Assembly (NCBI GenBank): GCA_025716815.1
Contig: JAIXMN010000018.1
Location: forward strand, 124,001 to 188,000
Source of the DNA: Dichotomocladium elegans
Lineage: Eukaryota > Mucoromycota > Mucoromycetes > Mucorales > Lichtheimiaceae
Length of the DNA: 64,000 nucleotides
Reading direction: 5' to 3'
The notes beneath the pieces are model-generated. The model saw only the letters and a list, made by a program, of their open reading frames with translations. It did no database searches and was not told the DNA's origin. This document shows positions 23,445 through 34,560 of the stretch, piece after piece (position 1 is the first letter of the stretch; each line of letters opens with the position of its first letter). A program made the translations under genes and the position numbers.

Positions 23445-24411
23445 TCATTTGATTTTTGGATACGGGCCTAATCGTTCACGCTCTTTGCGCGCTCGTACAT
23501 CGAGATTGCGGTCTTTCCATGAACTCTTTCTGAGCTTGATGGGTCTATTACCTACGTATTTACCTAGTGTGTGCAAGGGCACCGGTGAGACATGGACGTT
23601 GAACCGATTCACTTCCTTCAGAAATCTTACCATTCATCTCCCTCCAAGCCTTGACGAAATCATTTGGGTCCTTAAAGCTGAGAAAGCCATAACCACGGGT
23701 TTTACCCGTCCGCTTATCTCTGACGACGCGTGTACGCTGAAGACTCGTGTACTTTGCAAACGCTTTGAACAGCAGCTCTTCGGTCACCTCATTGCCGAGA
23801 TCGCCTGCAAATAGTCTATAATCGTTCTCATCCCAGTCTTGAAGCGAGGGATCTTCCCAGATCTCACCACCGGCCATTCGCGCCTTGGGTTTCTTTTTGT
23901 TCTTTTTGACGGCTGTTGGATCCTCCGGTAAGCCTGCCACTTCGGCAGCCGTGAGACCAGAAGTGGTCACAACGGGCATTCCACCCATTGTTCCTGGCGG
24001 GCCCGATGCTCCTTGTCCATACCCTCTGGACCTAGCCCCAGCCGTACTAGAACCCGAATACCCTGACATCGAAAAACTGCCCACGGGCTGCTTGTTTAAA
24101 TGGGACGACGGTGGTGCAGGATTATAGGTTGATTGCTGCGACGCAACATCAAGAGGTGCAACCGAGTTGAGGGGAATGGCTGGTGTTATGCTGCTCCCGC
24201 TCACTGCAGCCGTGTCGTAGTATTGAGTATAGTACGAAGGATCGTAATAAGATTGATCGTAGCCGTAGCTGCTGTAATCATAACCCGAATAGTAGTATTG
24301 ATTTGGATCGGCGTAATATGTAGAAGAATCGGCTCCTGTCGTTGTCGTCTTCGCATTGGCATCTTCCACCTGTGCCGCTTGGCTAGTGGTGTTCTCCTGA
24401 CTAGAGCTCAT
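23445..24411 (-). CDS. RBM42-like RRM protein
   Basis: RNA-binding protein of the RBM42 family. Exons (minus) are 24411-23631 and 23563-23445, giving 299 aa. The N-terminal ~120 residues are Tyr/Ser/Gln-rich, prion-like (YYYSGYDYSSYGYDQSYY). The RRM near residues 185-275 contains WDENDYRLFAGDLGNEVTEE, TRVVRDKRTGKTRGYGFLSF and the terminal NRPIKLRKSSWKDRN, which is characteristic of RBM42 orthologues. The start is the internal ATG at 24411. The frame extends upstream to 24510, but the extension is AT-rich leader sequence. Confidence 0.93.
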
Positions 24412-24603
24412 GAGGCGTGGTATAATGTATAACTTGATGAGGAAAGGGAAAGAAAATTGATAGGAAACCCCACAAATCGAAAATTCGAGGTGCCGTCTTT
24501 TACCAGTCAAATTTTAAGCCGACAAATTATGTACATAACAATAGGAGAGGAATACGGGTAACAACTCATTTAAAAAGGAGGGATATACAGAAAGAAAAGA
24601 GCT

Positions 24604-27600
24604 TCAAAAAGACCGCACAGACGAGGTTGACTCGCGTCGAAGCGCACGGTCATACCCAGTCCGTGTATGCATCTCTGCTTCTTGTCTGCGCTGGAACTGT
24701 TGCATGCGGCCACCGATGCGGTTGGATGATTCCTTCCCGAAGGGCCAAAATCTGAACTTGCTATTGCTTGGATAGTCTTTGCTGCTGCTTCTACCGTAAT
24801 TTTCATAATAGGTGTTCCAGAACCAAATGAGAAATACCTTTGCGATATCAGTGACGACAAAGGTAGCGAGCGAGATTCCAATGATCGCCAGACCCATGGG
24901 CCACCCGATGCTTTCGATGTTAGGATCGTAACCAAAGAAGCCGTACACAGAAATAACGAGTGCAATCACTTGGGTACCCATAACGACAGCAGTAAATGGC
25001 CATGCTGGGATGTTGCGCCAGCAAAAACTTTCAACGCGGGTGGAAAAGATGACAAAGTGAGGTGCTATATAGAGAGAGGAAGAATGTGTGATTTGACGAT
25101 ATCTATATTCTGACACAAAAAAGGGAAGGTTATAATTACCTGAAGAAATATGGAGATACATCGCAGACGCGAGTTGACCAGATGTAATCTTGAGAATATC
25201 ACGGAGAATAAAGAAGTGAGCGAATGAAAAGAGTGACAGGATAATGGCCAACATGGATGACAGGAATACGAGCAGTTGCAGCTGCCACTTTTCGGGTACA
25301 GGAGATATGCTGACATTGTCTACAGCCATGATCAATGTAGCAGCGTCATTGAGCACCGATATTAAAATAAGGAAAATGGGAGGCATTTGCCAGTCTTCGG
25401 CAATGGTGATGACAAAGAAGAAGATCAGGATATGTATCGTTGCTGTGATACGATAAAGCGCATACGATCGTAGCCGCTGGAAGATAATACGCGACATTTT
25501 GATTCCTTCAATGATAGGCGAGAGACCAGATGAAAGCAATACTATATCGGCCGCCGACCTAGCGGCATCGGTACTACCATGGACAGCGATGCCAACATTT
25601 GCTTTCTTTAAGGCAGCAGCATCATTGACACCATCACCCGTCATGGCAACAAAATAACCGCGTTTTTGCAATAAGTCCACCACTCTATACTTGTGCTCTA
25701 TAAATATAGTCAGTAACTGCCTGCTGATAATGTATCCTTATCATTGTTTTTCACTTACCAGGGATGACACGCGCGAAGCCATCTGCACGCACACAATCAT
25801 CGGTGACCTCTTCATCAGACCTGTTCTTTGTGGCGACATATTCTGCATCAAGGATCAAAGTTCCCATGCCCAAGCGGGCCGCAACCTCCTTGGCAATCGA
25901 GTCTGCATCCCCAGTAATCATCTTAACTGATAGACCATATCGCTGGCATTCGCTGAGAGTATGCGCTGAGTCCGGACGTGGCGGATCAATCAAGCTCATG
26001 AGGCCAACCAACTCCCAGTCATCTTCAGTGTTGTCTCTAGTACGTGCAACACCCAAAGCTCGCAAGCCACGGGCAGCAAAATCCTCGACAGCTTCGATAG
26101 CAGACGAGGAGCCCCCGGCAAGGTCAATAATTACGTGGGGCGCACCCTTGGCGACCTTGAACTTGTTGCGCGTCCCTAGTTCCTCGACTGTGGCGTATGC
26201 AATTTTATCGTTCGGGTTGAAAGGCACAAAGGAGACCACGCGATAGCCGTGCACTTCGTTTGGGCCTACTTGGGGATGCTCGGCTTCTGCTGCTGTCCTG
26301 ACCGCATTCTCGATAGGATCCTGAGTGCCTCCCTCAGACGCCAGGTATCCGTAGAGCAGGATATCGTCTTTACTGAAATTTTTAGCCACGTGGGGCTCGT
26401 CAAACGAGAGCTCGTTGAGAGTTAAGGTGCCCGTTTTGTCTGTACACAAGATTGAAACAGAAGAGAGTTCTTCTACAGCAGTAAGGCGCTTCACTATCAC
26501 TTGACGTTTCGCGAGTTCCTTTGCACCCACTGCCATTGTCACTGACATGACAGTAGGCAGGCCGACCGGGATACTATTACGGAAGAACTTTCAGTAGCTG
26601 ATCAATTTGTTCCAAACGCAGTACTCACGCGGCAATAGTCAGAATTACCATCTCCTTGATGGTTGCCAGGACGTCAGCTGGGGTAACAACGCCGTTCCTT
26701 ACGCGGAGCTCGACAAGGTCATAGATGAACAAAACCATGACAAGGACGACGGAGATGATAATCAAGAAGTTACCGATATAATTGACTACCTTCTGGAAAT
26801 TGCCTTCATCGCGCGTGACATTGATAAGTGCAGCTGCTCTGCCGATAAACGTATCTGGACCCGTGCGGGCAACAACGCCCAGTTGCTGACCTTGCTTAAT
26901 GACGCAAGATGAATAAACGAGATCGCCTTGCCGCTTTTTCACGAGTAGCGATTCGCCCGTGAGAGCGCTTTGGTCCACGTAAAGATCGGTCTGAGCGGGA
27001 GCACCTGTAGTGTCGACGCCCAGAAGACGCGCATCGGCAGGTACAATATCACCGAGTCGCAGTACGAGAACGTCGCCCACGACAAGATCGACTGAATCCA
27101 CCTCGATAATCCGGCCGTTCCGATACACGCGCGATTTAAGTGCAAGCGAATTCTTAAGTGCTTCCACAGCCGAATCGGCACGGGCTTCTTCGACATATCC
27201 AATGATAGCGTTTGCAAACAGTAAACCGAGGATAATTCCAAAGTCGACCCAGTCACCCGTGACCGCAGTCAAAATGACTGATATCTCCATGAGATAAGAA
27301 ATAGCACCCGTAACTAAGATGATAGTGTCCTTGTGTTTGAACTCGTTTCTGTCTTTGCCACTGCTTTCCTCGTTGTTATATGCTTACAAAATGACAGAAA
27401 GTGCAAAAGCTTATTTCGTTTGTTCTCCAAAAACTCATTGCGTCCGAAACGATCCCGCCGTTCTGCAACTTGTTCCTCGCTAAGTCCCTGAGTTGGTAAG
27501 GTTTGCAGGTACGGCTCAAGGTGAGGAGCAACTTCATCAACCCAAGCTCGTTCATTTGGGGGTGATGTCAATGGTGTGGCCTCATCCTCCTCCAACCTTT

Positions 27601-27622
27601 CGTCATGAGCTGCGACAGTCAT
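24604..27622 (-). CDS. PMA1: Plasma-membrane H+-ATPase (P3A type)
   Basis: Proton pump that energises nutrient uptake and controls cytosolic pH. Exons (minus) are 27622-27388, 27313-26629, 26573-25759, 25697-25140 and 25064-24604, giving 917 aa, the usual Pma1 length. It has the dephosphorylation loop LTGES, phosphorylation motif CTDKTGTLT, hinge MTGDGVNDAAALKKANVG, and the paired helices expected in M1-M10. The N-terminus is acidic (ERLEEDEATPL). The C-terminal ~50 residues are basic and end RRESTSSVRSF, a plausible phosphoregulated R-domain, though unlike yeast's. The last intron (25139-25065) is 75 nt, stop-free and in frame, so retention would add 25 residues between M7/M8-region segments. 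It is rejected as coding because splicing restores the family's HISSAPHFVIFSTR. Confidence 0.96.
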
Positions 27623-29662
27623 ATTAATGAGGAGAGTTACTAAGAGCGGGCGACACAAGTGCGAGTAAAGAAACTGGAGTGGAAACGGGGATTGCACTAA
27701 TCTAAGTTTTAGGCTGTGTGTCTGTGGCTGTGCACCCAGCCTGCAGCCATCAAGTCCCTTAATCAGAAAGAATTCAAATAGCGCATGAACAGATGAAAAT
27801 GAACGAGGGAGCGCCTTTTTCGCTGCAACAATTCCGTAGGAAATAAAGTCATCTGCTAGCGACGTTGATTCTCAGAAACACTCTTTGGTTACAATCACCT
27901 GAAAAAAAGAGAGATGTACAACGTACAGACAAGCAATAACGAAAAAGAGGTGGTTTTTTGGTCACACATTAATAAGATAGCTGATAAGACATAGTTTCAA
28001 CGCACTCGGACCAATCTCTTAACAATAAGAACCCCACCGAACGGTCCCTGGGACCATTCTGGGCCTGCATTCAACGTCCGCTCAAATTTGGCGCAGGATT
28101 CTGAGCAATGCCGCAACATCAAAATGCTACACCTCTCCAATAGTTACAGCACCCAAAGCCAAGTGCAAAGAAAATCAAGGCCTTGGAACTAATAATGGCA
28201 TCAGCTATCAATTAATGTAGCTCGGGAGTGGATCAATTTTAGTTTGGGAGCTAAGGAACTGTGATTGTTCTATCAAGTTTCTCTCATTTGATTATATAAA
28301 ACTTACATCCGTTCATCTCTACCAGGCATCTTTTGCTGGTATTCTGGAAGTCCATGGAAATTCAAAACTAGTGAGCTGTTCAGATTTTTATACTACTAAG
28401 TGCCGTTGTCACTTTCACAATGCAGTGCTCAACAAGTACTCGCTGGCCAATGACAATGTATTGGTGCTACTTGGTGGTATAAGAATCTACCCTACATTCG
28501 GCCTCCTGCTATGCCAAATATTGGAAGGTTTTCGAGCATAGTTGGCCTGATACACATCGTCCCTGTCCAAGATATGCCCCCCCCCAATACATCTCTCCCA
28601 TTCCAAACGCTATGGTTACCGTTCTACATTGGAGAGATATGCAGCTCTTTAGCCTACAAAGGATTGCCGGCCACTGCGTCTAGGCATATAGTTCATTTCC
28701 CAAATTAAAATTGTACGAAATTGTCGTATTAACAGGTAAAAAGGTTTTGCACCTTGTACACCACCCACAGCAGAGCTTGACTTGAGTATGTATGTAATTG
28801 GCTAGTATCATCGGCTATAAAAATACACCACAAAGACACAATTCTCTGCATGGCAATCTTTTTATCGCGTGTTCGCTGATGAGCTGTTCTATACAAATCG
28901 GACAAAAGACCATCCGCTTGTCATGCTGTAGTTATAGAATCCATTTCTTCGCTTATCTAAGGTCCGACGTCATAGTGCATGATTGCAAATAGAAGTAATG
29001 ATCTATATATCTGCAAAGCTCTTTCATATATTCAAAGTAATATGGGGTTACTTCTTCTCATATTCTCTCCTTTTTCCACCTTTTTTTTTACATATCTATA
29101 TACATACTATGGCGATCCCTCTAGAATTATCACAAGCTGGATCATAATTTTTCTCGATTACGACATCTGTAAGATCGAGAGACGAATCCTTCGAAATTGC
29201 TCAACTCTAAGCTATTCGATGCTTTACTGATTCGGGTCATCAGTGTCTCACTTTCCAAGGACTTATTACGTTTTACTGTGTCTTCATAACCGACCAAAAC
29301 AGCATAATATGATTAAGTTCAGGCGAATAGGATAGAAGATAGGGCCATCGATATCCTCGAGACTCGATGTATTTACAGATGGAAGCTTTTTTTGTGCTTT
29401 TCTTTCGTCGTGCATGTGACATTTGCTTTGTCACCATGCGTAAAGGTTTCTAGGCAAAACCCGACTTCTATTTTTGTAACCTTGCGACTTCAGCACTGCT
29501 AGGACACGATTTCATTTTTGGAGAACGGTGTATAACTGAGCTGAGGCATATCCTGTCAGATGCGTAGTAGGAAAATCCATGAGTCTACGTCATATGACCA
29601 TTTAATATCTACCACCATCCTTCTTTTATGTAATTTTCGTCAAGTAATGGTAATAAAACATT
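27623..29662. other. Intergenic, 2 kb
   Basis: Lies upstream of the H+-ATPase and downstream of Leo1. It is AT-rich and holds no recognisable gene or repeat. The long 5' space would suit a strongly expressed, regulated pump gene, which is inference. Confidence 0.5.
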
Positions 29663-30882
29663 TCATAGCCTTTTTGCTCGGTTAAGTCTCTCCTCGCGTT
29701 CTTCATCGTCAACTGAGTCATATCCTTCTTCATCATCTTCTTCGTCCTCATAGTCGTTATACAAGTACGACGAAGTGCTGGACTGGTATTGAGCATCAGT
29801 CCGCCTACGTTGACTGTCAAGTTTCCGTTGAGCACGCAACCGTTCGTTTTGCTGGATCTCGGCTTCGCGGGAAATTTGTTCAGGATCCTTTTCGGTAAAA
29901 AACATCTTGGTTTTCGCATGCCGTGTATGGTCGGTGGCGATACCACTCATGTGTCGGTGCGTTTCGCTTGGGCGGAAGGTCATTTGATGAGTGAGTTCAA
30001 GGTGGCTCTCAAGCACACCAGAACTTGTCTGATGAGCGAGGAGATATGCATTTTCGCCGTTCTGGAACTCTTTTTGTGACACGTCGTATAACTCCTTGCC
30101 GACCATCAACGAAAGAGTGCCATCTTCCCACTCGATGAAATTCGTATTGGTGGCAACTGCCTAATGGCAACGGCATCAGCGTTGTCTTACGGTTTCTATG
30201 ATAAATCATTCTATACCTCTTCACCACGTTCATCTACGACCGGTCGCCACCGCACGGTACGTTCCATTTGTTGAAGAATCGGCTCTTTGTTTTCTGTTTC
30301 TTGTAATACATTTTCGTATAATTCACGTGTGGTGTCTGGATCAAAGGGCGCTGTGTCCACGTCCAAGAACCGTGGCATTTTGGCCAGATAAAACTAGAAG
30401 TGACGACGGTTGTTTTCAGTTCGCGTCTTTGTGACAGCTCTTCCTTATCCATCTTTCTCTTCTTACTTTGCCATCTGTTGAGATAGGCAACGGCAAAGCC
30501 GGCATTTCGACATTGATTTCAATACGTTGTTTCTTCGCGGCTCGTTCAGTGTCGTCGTCGCCATTATCATCGTCGTCTTCATCGCTCCTCTCGCTACGTT
30601 GGCTTAAGTCCTCTTGATTCTCCTCATCATGACTGTAATGTCGGTAGCTTTTCAAAGAATATCCTGTTAGACTTGTCGTAGTTCACTAGCTTAATCGAGA
30701 TGTCCGCACCTGGCAGGTCGTTTCCCAGAGATCTTCTCTTGTGGTTGAGATTCGCTGTCCGATTCGACAGCATGGTGATTCTGTGGTTCTGGGGAAGGTG
30801 ATAGTGAATGCTCGCCCTCGATGTCAGAAGCTTCATTCTCGGAGCCAAAAAGATCGCCAAAATCAGGTTCTGCGTCAGACAT
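29663..30882 (-). CDS. LEO1: Paf1-complex subunit Leo1
   Basis: Component of the nuclear Paf1 complex, which travels with RNA polymerase II. Exons (minus) are 30882-30710, 30647-30467, 30393-30217 and 30160-29663, giving 342 aa. The N-terminus is acidic (SDAEPDFGDLFGSENEASD). The core Leo1 domain has FYLAKMPRFLDVDTAPFDP, RTVRWRPVVDERGEE, NTNFIEWEDGTLSLMVGKEL and KTKMFFTEKDPEQISREAE. The C-terminus is acidic and Tyr-rich (YEDEEDDEEGYDSVDDEE). It is divergent from the MFSD1-like transporter, with 217 bp between start codons. Confidence 0.93.
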
Positions 30883-31099
30883 TGTATTTGAAATGAGAAG
30901 AAAAGTGGATGGTAAGTGGGTAACGCGCAGAAATGTCTTTGCCCGGAAAAGTCCATCACAGTGTACGGCGTGCGGTCTTTCAAAAAAGCGACGCTTACAT
31001 TTCAAATGGATTGAAAAAATAGCCCCTATTGCTTTTACTTTCTTTTTGCAATCCTCACCTTAATTTCCTTACCTGGCTTATATTCAAACTATCTATATC

Positions 31100-33055
31100 A
31101 TGGAAAGCATAGAGAAAGATGCAGATCGATTACGCTGCGAAACGTCCGATAAAACTACAACTGAGAGCAACATGGTTACGCGAGTGATAGACTATTATAG
31201 CGGCGGAGACGCTACTTTTGCTCAAGCTTCATGGCGCTTTAAACTAATTGCCTTAGCTACAGCTCTGATGCTTCCTGGTACCGCTACTAAATTATATTCT
31301 GACAATTTTTCCTCCAAGGGCTAACCTACGCAAAAGTTGGGTCCCATTTTTCAGGGGCGGCCTTGGGTGCCATGAAGGCACCTATGAAAGAGGTACCTCT
31401 TTGAGCAACTAATGCTGTTTAATTCAATTTGCGCCTAGCTGTGCATCAACATAGCTAGCTTCTCCATTCGCTTTCTTACCTAACTCTATCTTTATCTATC
31501 TTTAGCATCTTGGAATTGACAATACACACTACGGTGTTCTCTCCTCAGCTGTGTCCATAATTAACACTGTTCTTCCGGTCGTGGGCGGTATATTCATTGA
31601 TGTGTTTGGGTCCGTGTGGGGAACGTTCGCCGTCAATGTATGCATCATCACCGGCAGTATATTGACAGCACTTGCTGCGCACTTTGCCTCTTTTCCCGCC
31701 ATGATTATTGGTCGTGTCGTCTTTGGGGTCGGCAGCAACATAATTGTGACGATGCAAGAGACGTTGCTATCGAAATGGTTTCGAACGCAGAGCTTGTCGA
31801 TTGTCATTGGCATCCAGCTCGCCGTCAGTCAGCTCGCCTCATTTCTTGGCACAGCGGTAGCGAACCCGATCGCCCAGCAAACGCATGACTGGGTATGGCC
31901 TTTCTGGCTATCTGTCATCCTCTGCGGGTTCTCCATTGCCATGAATATTGCCTATGCACTAATGGTCCGCAAACTTATCACTGGGCAAGATTTGACTTCC
32001 AAATTCGATCGCAAAAAGAAAAAAACCTTCGAGATCCAGTCCGTGGTAAAGTTTCCAGTCTTGTTTTGGCTTGTGATCACCATTGAATTTATCTACGCTG
32101 CTGTGTGGACATCTTTCCAGACAATTAGCACTGAGCTTATCCAGATCCGTTTCGGGACAACGAGCGTTATAGCTGGATATAAGGCCAGTGCATCTGTGGT
32201 AGTACCTATAATCGCGACGCCGTTGCTTGGGCTCGTGATGGACATGTTCGGTTTCCGGATCTGCATATGTATGCAAATTCTTTTGTTATGAAGTCAGATT
32301 GAGGGAGACTGTGATAGGAACTACCTAATATTTATACCCTCCTCTACAAAAGTACTCTTTTCCTCTATCTTTCTGATCCTCAGTACGAGCCTTCTCGGGT
32401 GGACGGACGTAGATGCTCTTGTGGGGATGCTTTTATATAGTATGTCACTGGCATTTGGTCCTATTGCGATGATCACATCCATTGGCATGATTCTTCCTTC
32501 GGACTACATTGGTACAGGTCTTGGCCTCTATAAGGCATCAAATAATGGTAGGAAGAAAACCGACGGATTTGTTTTATTGTTTGGATTCAGACGCATGCAC
32601 TCATACATTAGGGACTACCATCACTAGTCGGAACGTCAATTCTTGATATCGTCGTGGGCGTCGTGCAGGACCACACACATGGTCAAGCATATGGAGGTAC
32701 AACATCGCTGTCTCCAAAGTGCACATTACATACATAAATTAAGTTTTCCCGTATAGGCGTTATACTGCTCTATCTTATCTTGGCTGCCATTGGCTTCATT
32801 CTTATCTGTATCCTCCTTGTCTCTCAGCGAGTATCACTAGCCAATCTGCTGGAGACAGGCCGACAGAATCGCCTCCAGATTATGAAGCGAAAGTATGATA
32901 ACGAGCTGGACCTTATTTGCCGAGGCGTGGGCACATTAACGAATGCCTCCCTTCAGCCAGTCGGCATTTTCTTCCTCGCAGCATTTGCATGCGCGCTTGT
33001 GGTTGCGTGGGTGCTCTTTTTCGTCTACGCTATCGGAGGAGCTGTATCTTTGTAG
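31100..33055 (+). CDS. Major-facilitator transporter, MFSD1-like
   Basis: Probable membrane carrier. In animals MFSD1 is a lysosomal dipeptide transporter; the substrate here is unknown. Exons are 31100-31277, 31355-31392, 31506-32268, 32353-32547, 32628-32696 and 32757-33055, giving 513 aa. About 12 membrane segments are visible, including GVLSSAVSIINTVLPVVGGI, FPAMIIGRVVFGVG and VVVPIIATPLLGLVMDMFGF. The central loop is basic (KFDRKKKKTFEI). The MFSD1-like signature GGIFIDVFGSVWG follows helix 2. Exon 4 begins after ACAAAAG at 32352, chosen because it restores a helix (ILLFSSIFLILSTSLLGW). Confidence 0.85.
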
Positions 33056-33689
33056 AGACACAGCTATTTTTGTATATAAAATACCATATGCATTGGATTT
33101 AATGCAGTATTCTCTCTAAAAGAAGTCCAATCCCGATTAAAATATCAATTTAATAAATGTTAAATAGTTATTGGAACCCTCCGCTTCAATGACATTCATT
33201 TCAATACTGTATTTAAAGCAGATAACTGCGTATTTCTGTGGATAAAATGGGTGAATCCCCAGTGAACATTACGGTATACTTAACTGAAAATTACTTTTAA
33301 ATGAAGCTAGAAATTCGTATACAAGGCAAGATAATATTACGCTTTAAATTACCTACCGGGCTCACCAGAGGTATCCAGATATACACGTGGCAATAACAGC
33401 AGCTGAGGATAGGCGGTACGCCACGAGCAGTAGCAGGGTCAAGAACAGCGAACGCCAGAAGCAGGGAAAAAGAAAAAAGAGAAAGGCCAAATCCTAAGAC
33501 AGCCAAATTGCAGCCTTACCGAGTGGTCCGGTATCCTTTTTGATCTCATTCCATGGCTTATCAAGTACGGGTGCTATTGTTCAATCTACAAATGACAGAA
33601 GGTGATAGGTGCGAATTAAAAGCAAGTCAATATAAGGATTCATACCGGATAACCCATAGAAGATAGGTAAAGGATGGATTTGATTAGGA

Positions 33690-34560
33690 AGCAATAGATA
33701 GCCGGCACCCTAGCACATCCAAGTCGGCCCCCAACTTCGAAGGATCCAGAAAGGAAAACCACCGTTGGATCTCGATCCCAGTATCCGGGTTCAATTTATA
33801 GGACCATGCATTTCCTTTACACTAACCAAGCGAAATAGAAAAATACTTTGGATATCTAAGATAAATGCAGCGCCGAGAGCGAGGATTATCACAGGTGCTC
33901 AAGCACGAAAATTCATCAGATGGGTTAGCCAGCACCCTAGCATACCCAGCCGGTAACAGACTCTCGAAGGCGCCAGGAGCGAAAACCACAGGACCTTGAT
34001 TACCGTCTATGGGTTCTGTCTGTTCGGTTATGGATTACCTTTTCGCCTTTCCAGTGATATAGAACAATATTTTGAATACCTGAGAGCGGAGATCACCACA
34101 GGCGCTCAAGTTCGAAGCATCATCTGATATGCTAACCAGCATCCTAGCATATCCAAGTCGACAACCAACTCTCGATGGATCCAGGAATAAAACCCGCGGA
34201 TGGGCCTTAGTCTTGGTGTGTGGGATTTATCTACATGAGTATGTATTAAGAGTACGTTTATCAATGATGGGGAGCAATACGTTGAATGCCTGGTATGAGC
34301 TCGGTTCCTTCAGTTAGGTGCACGGTTTTCTTCAATGATGAAGCTACATCAGACGTGCGAACTAGCATTGTAGCAGATCTAAATTGTCTGTTTTCTTGAA
34401 AATAGCATGCTGACCATCTCTTATATGTCGATCGTGACCTATGAAATTTAATCTATTTGAACGTACAGTGAATTCCGCCATAATATGGGGATGGAGACAC
34501 ACGTTGAATACCCGGTATCGCAGGTCTGAATAATCGATGCAGTTGACAGTAATCTAGTGA
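33690..34560 (+). repeat. Diverged ~220-bp tandem repeat, about four units
   Basis: Two anchors recur in phase. AGCACCCTAGCATA-like sequence occurs near 33706, 33933, 34140 and 34360. TTGAATACCTGGTAT-like sequence occurs near 33842, 34068, 34276 and 34503. Unit lengths are about 207-227 bp. The second anchor is followed by a GAGCG(A/G)..ATCACAGGCGCTCAAG stretch in two of the units. The copies are strongly diverged and non-coding. Confidence 0.65.

Noticed and set aside
33528..33537. GTATCCTTT, a U12-type donor consensus (a similar match lies near 49359)
   Set aside because: Both lie outside any gene model and have no U12 branch consensus downstream; chance matches.
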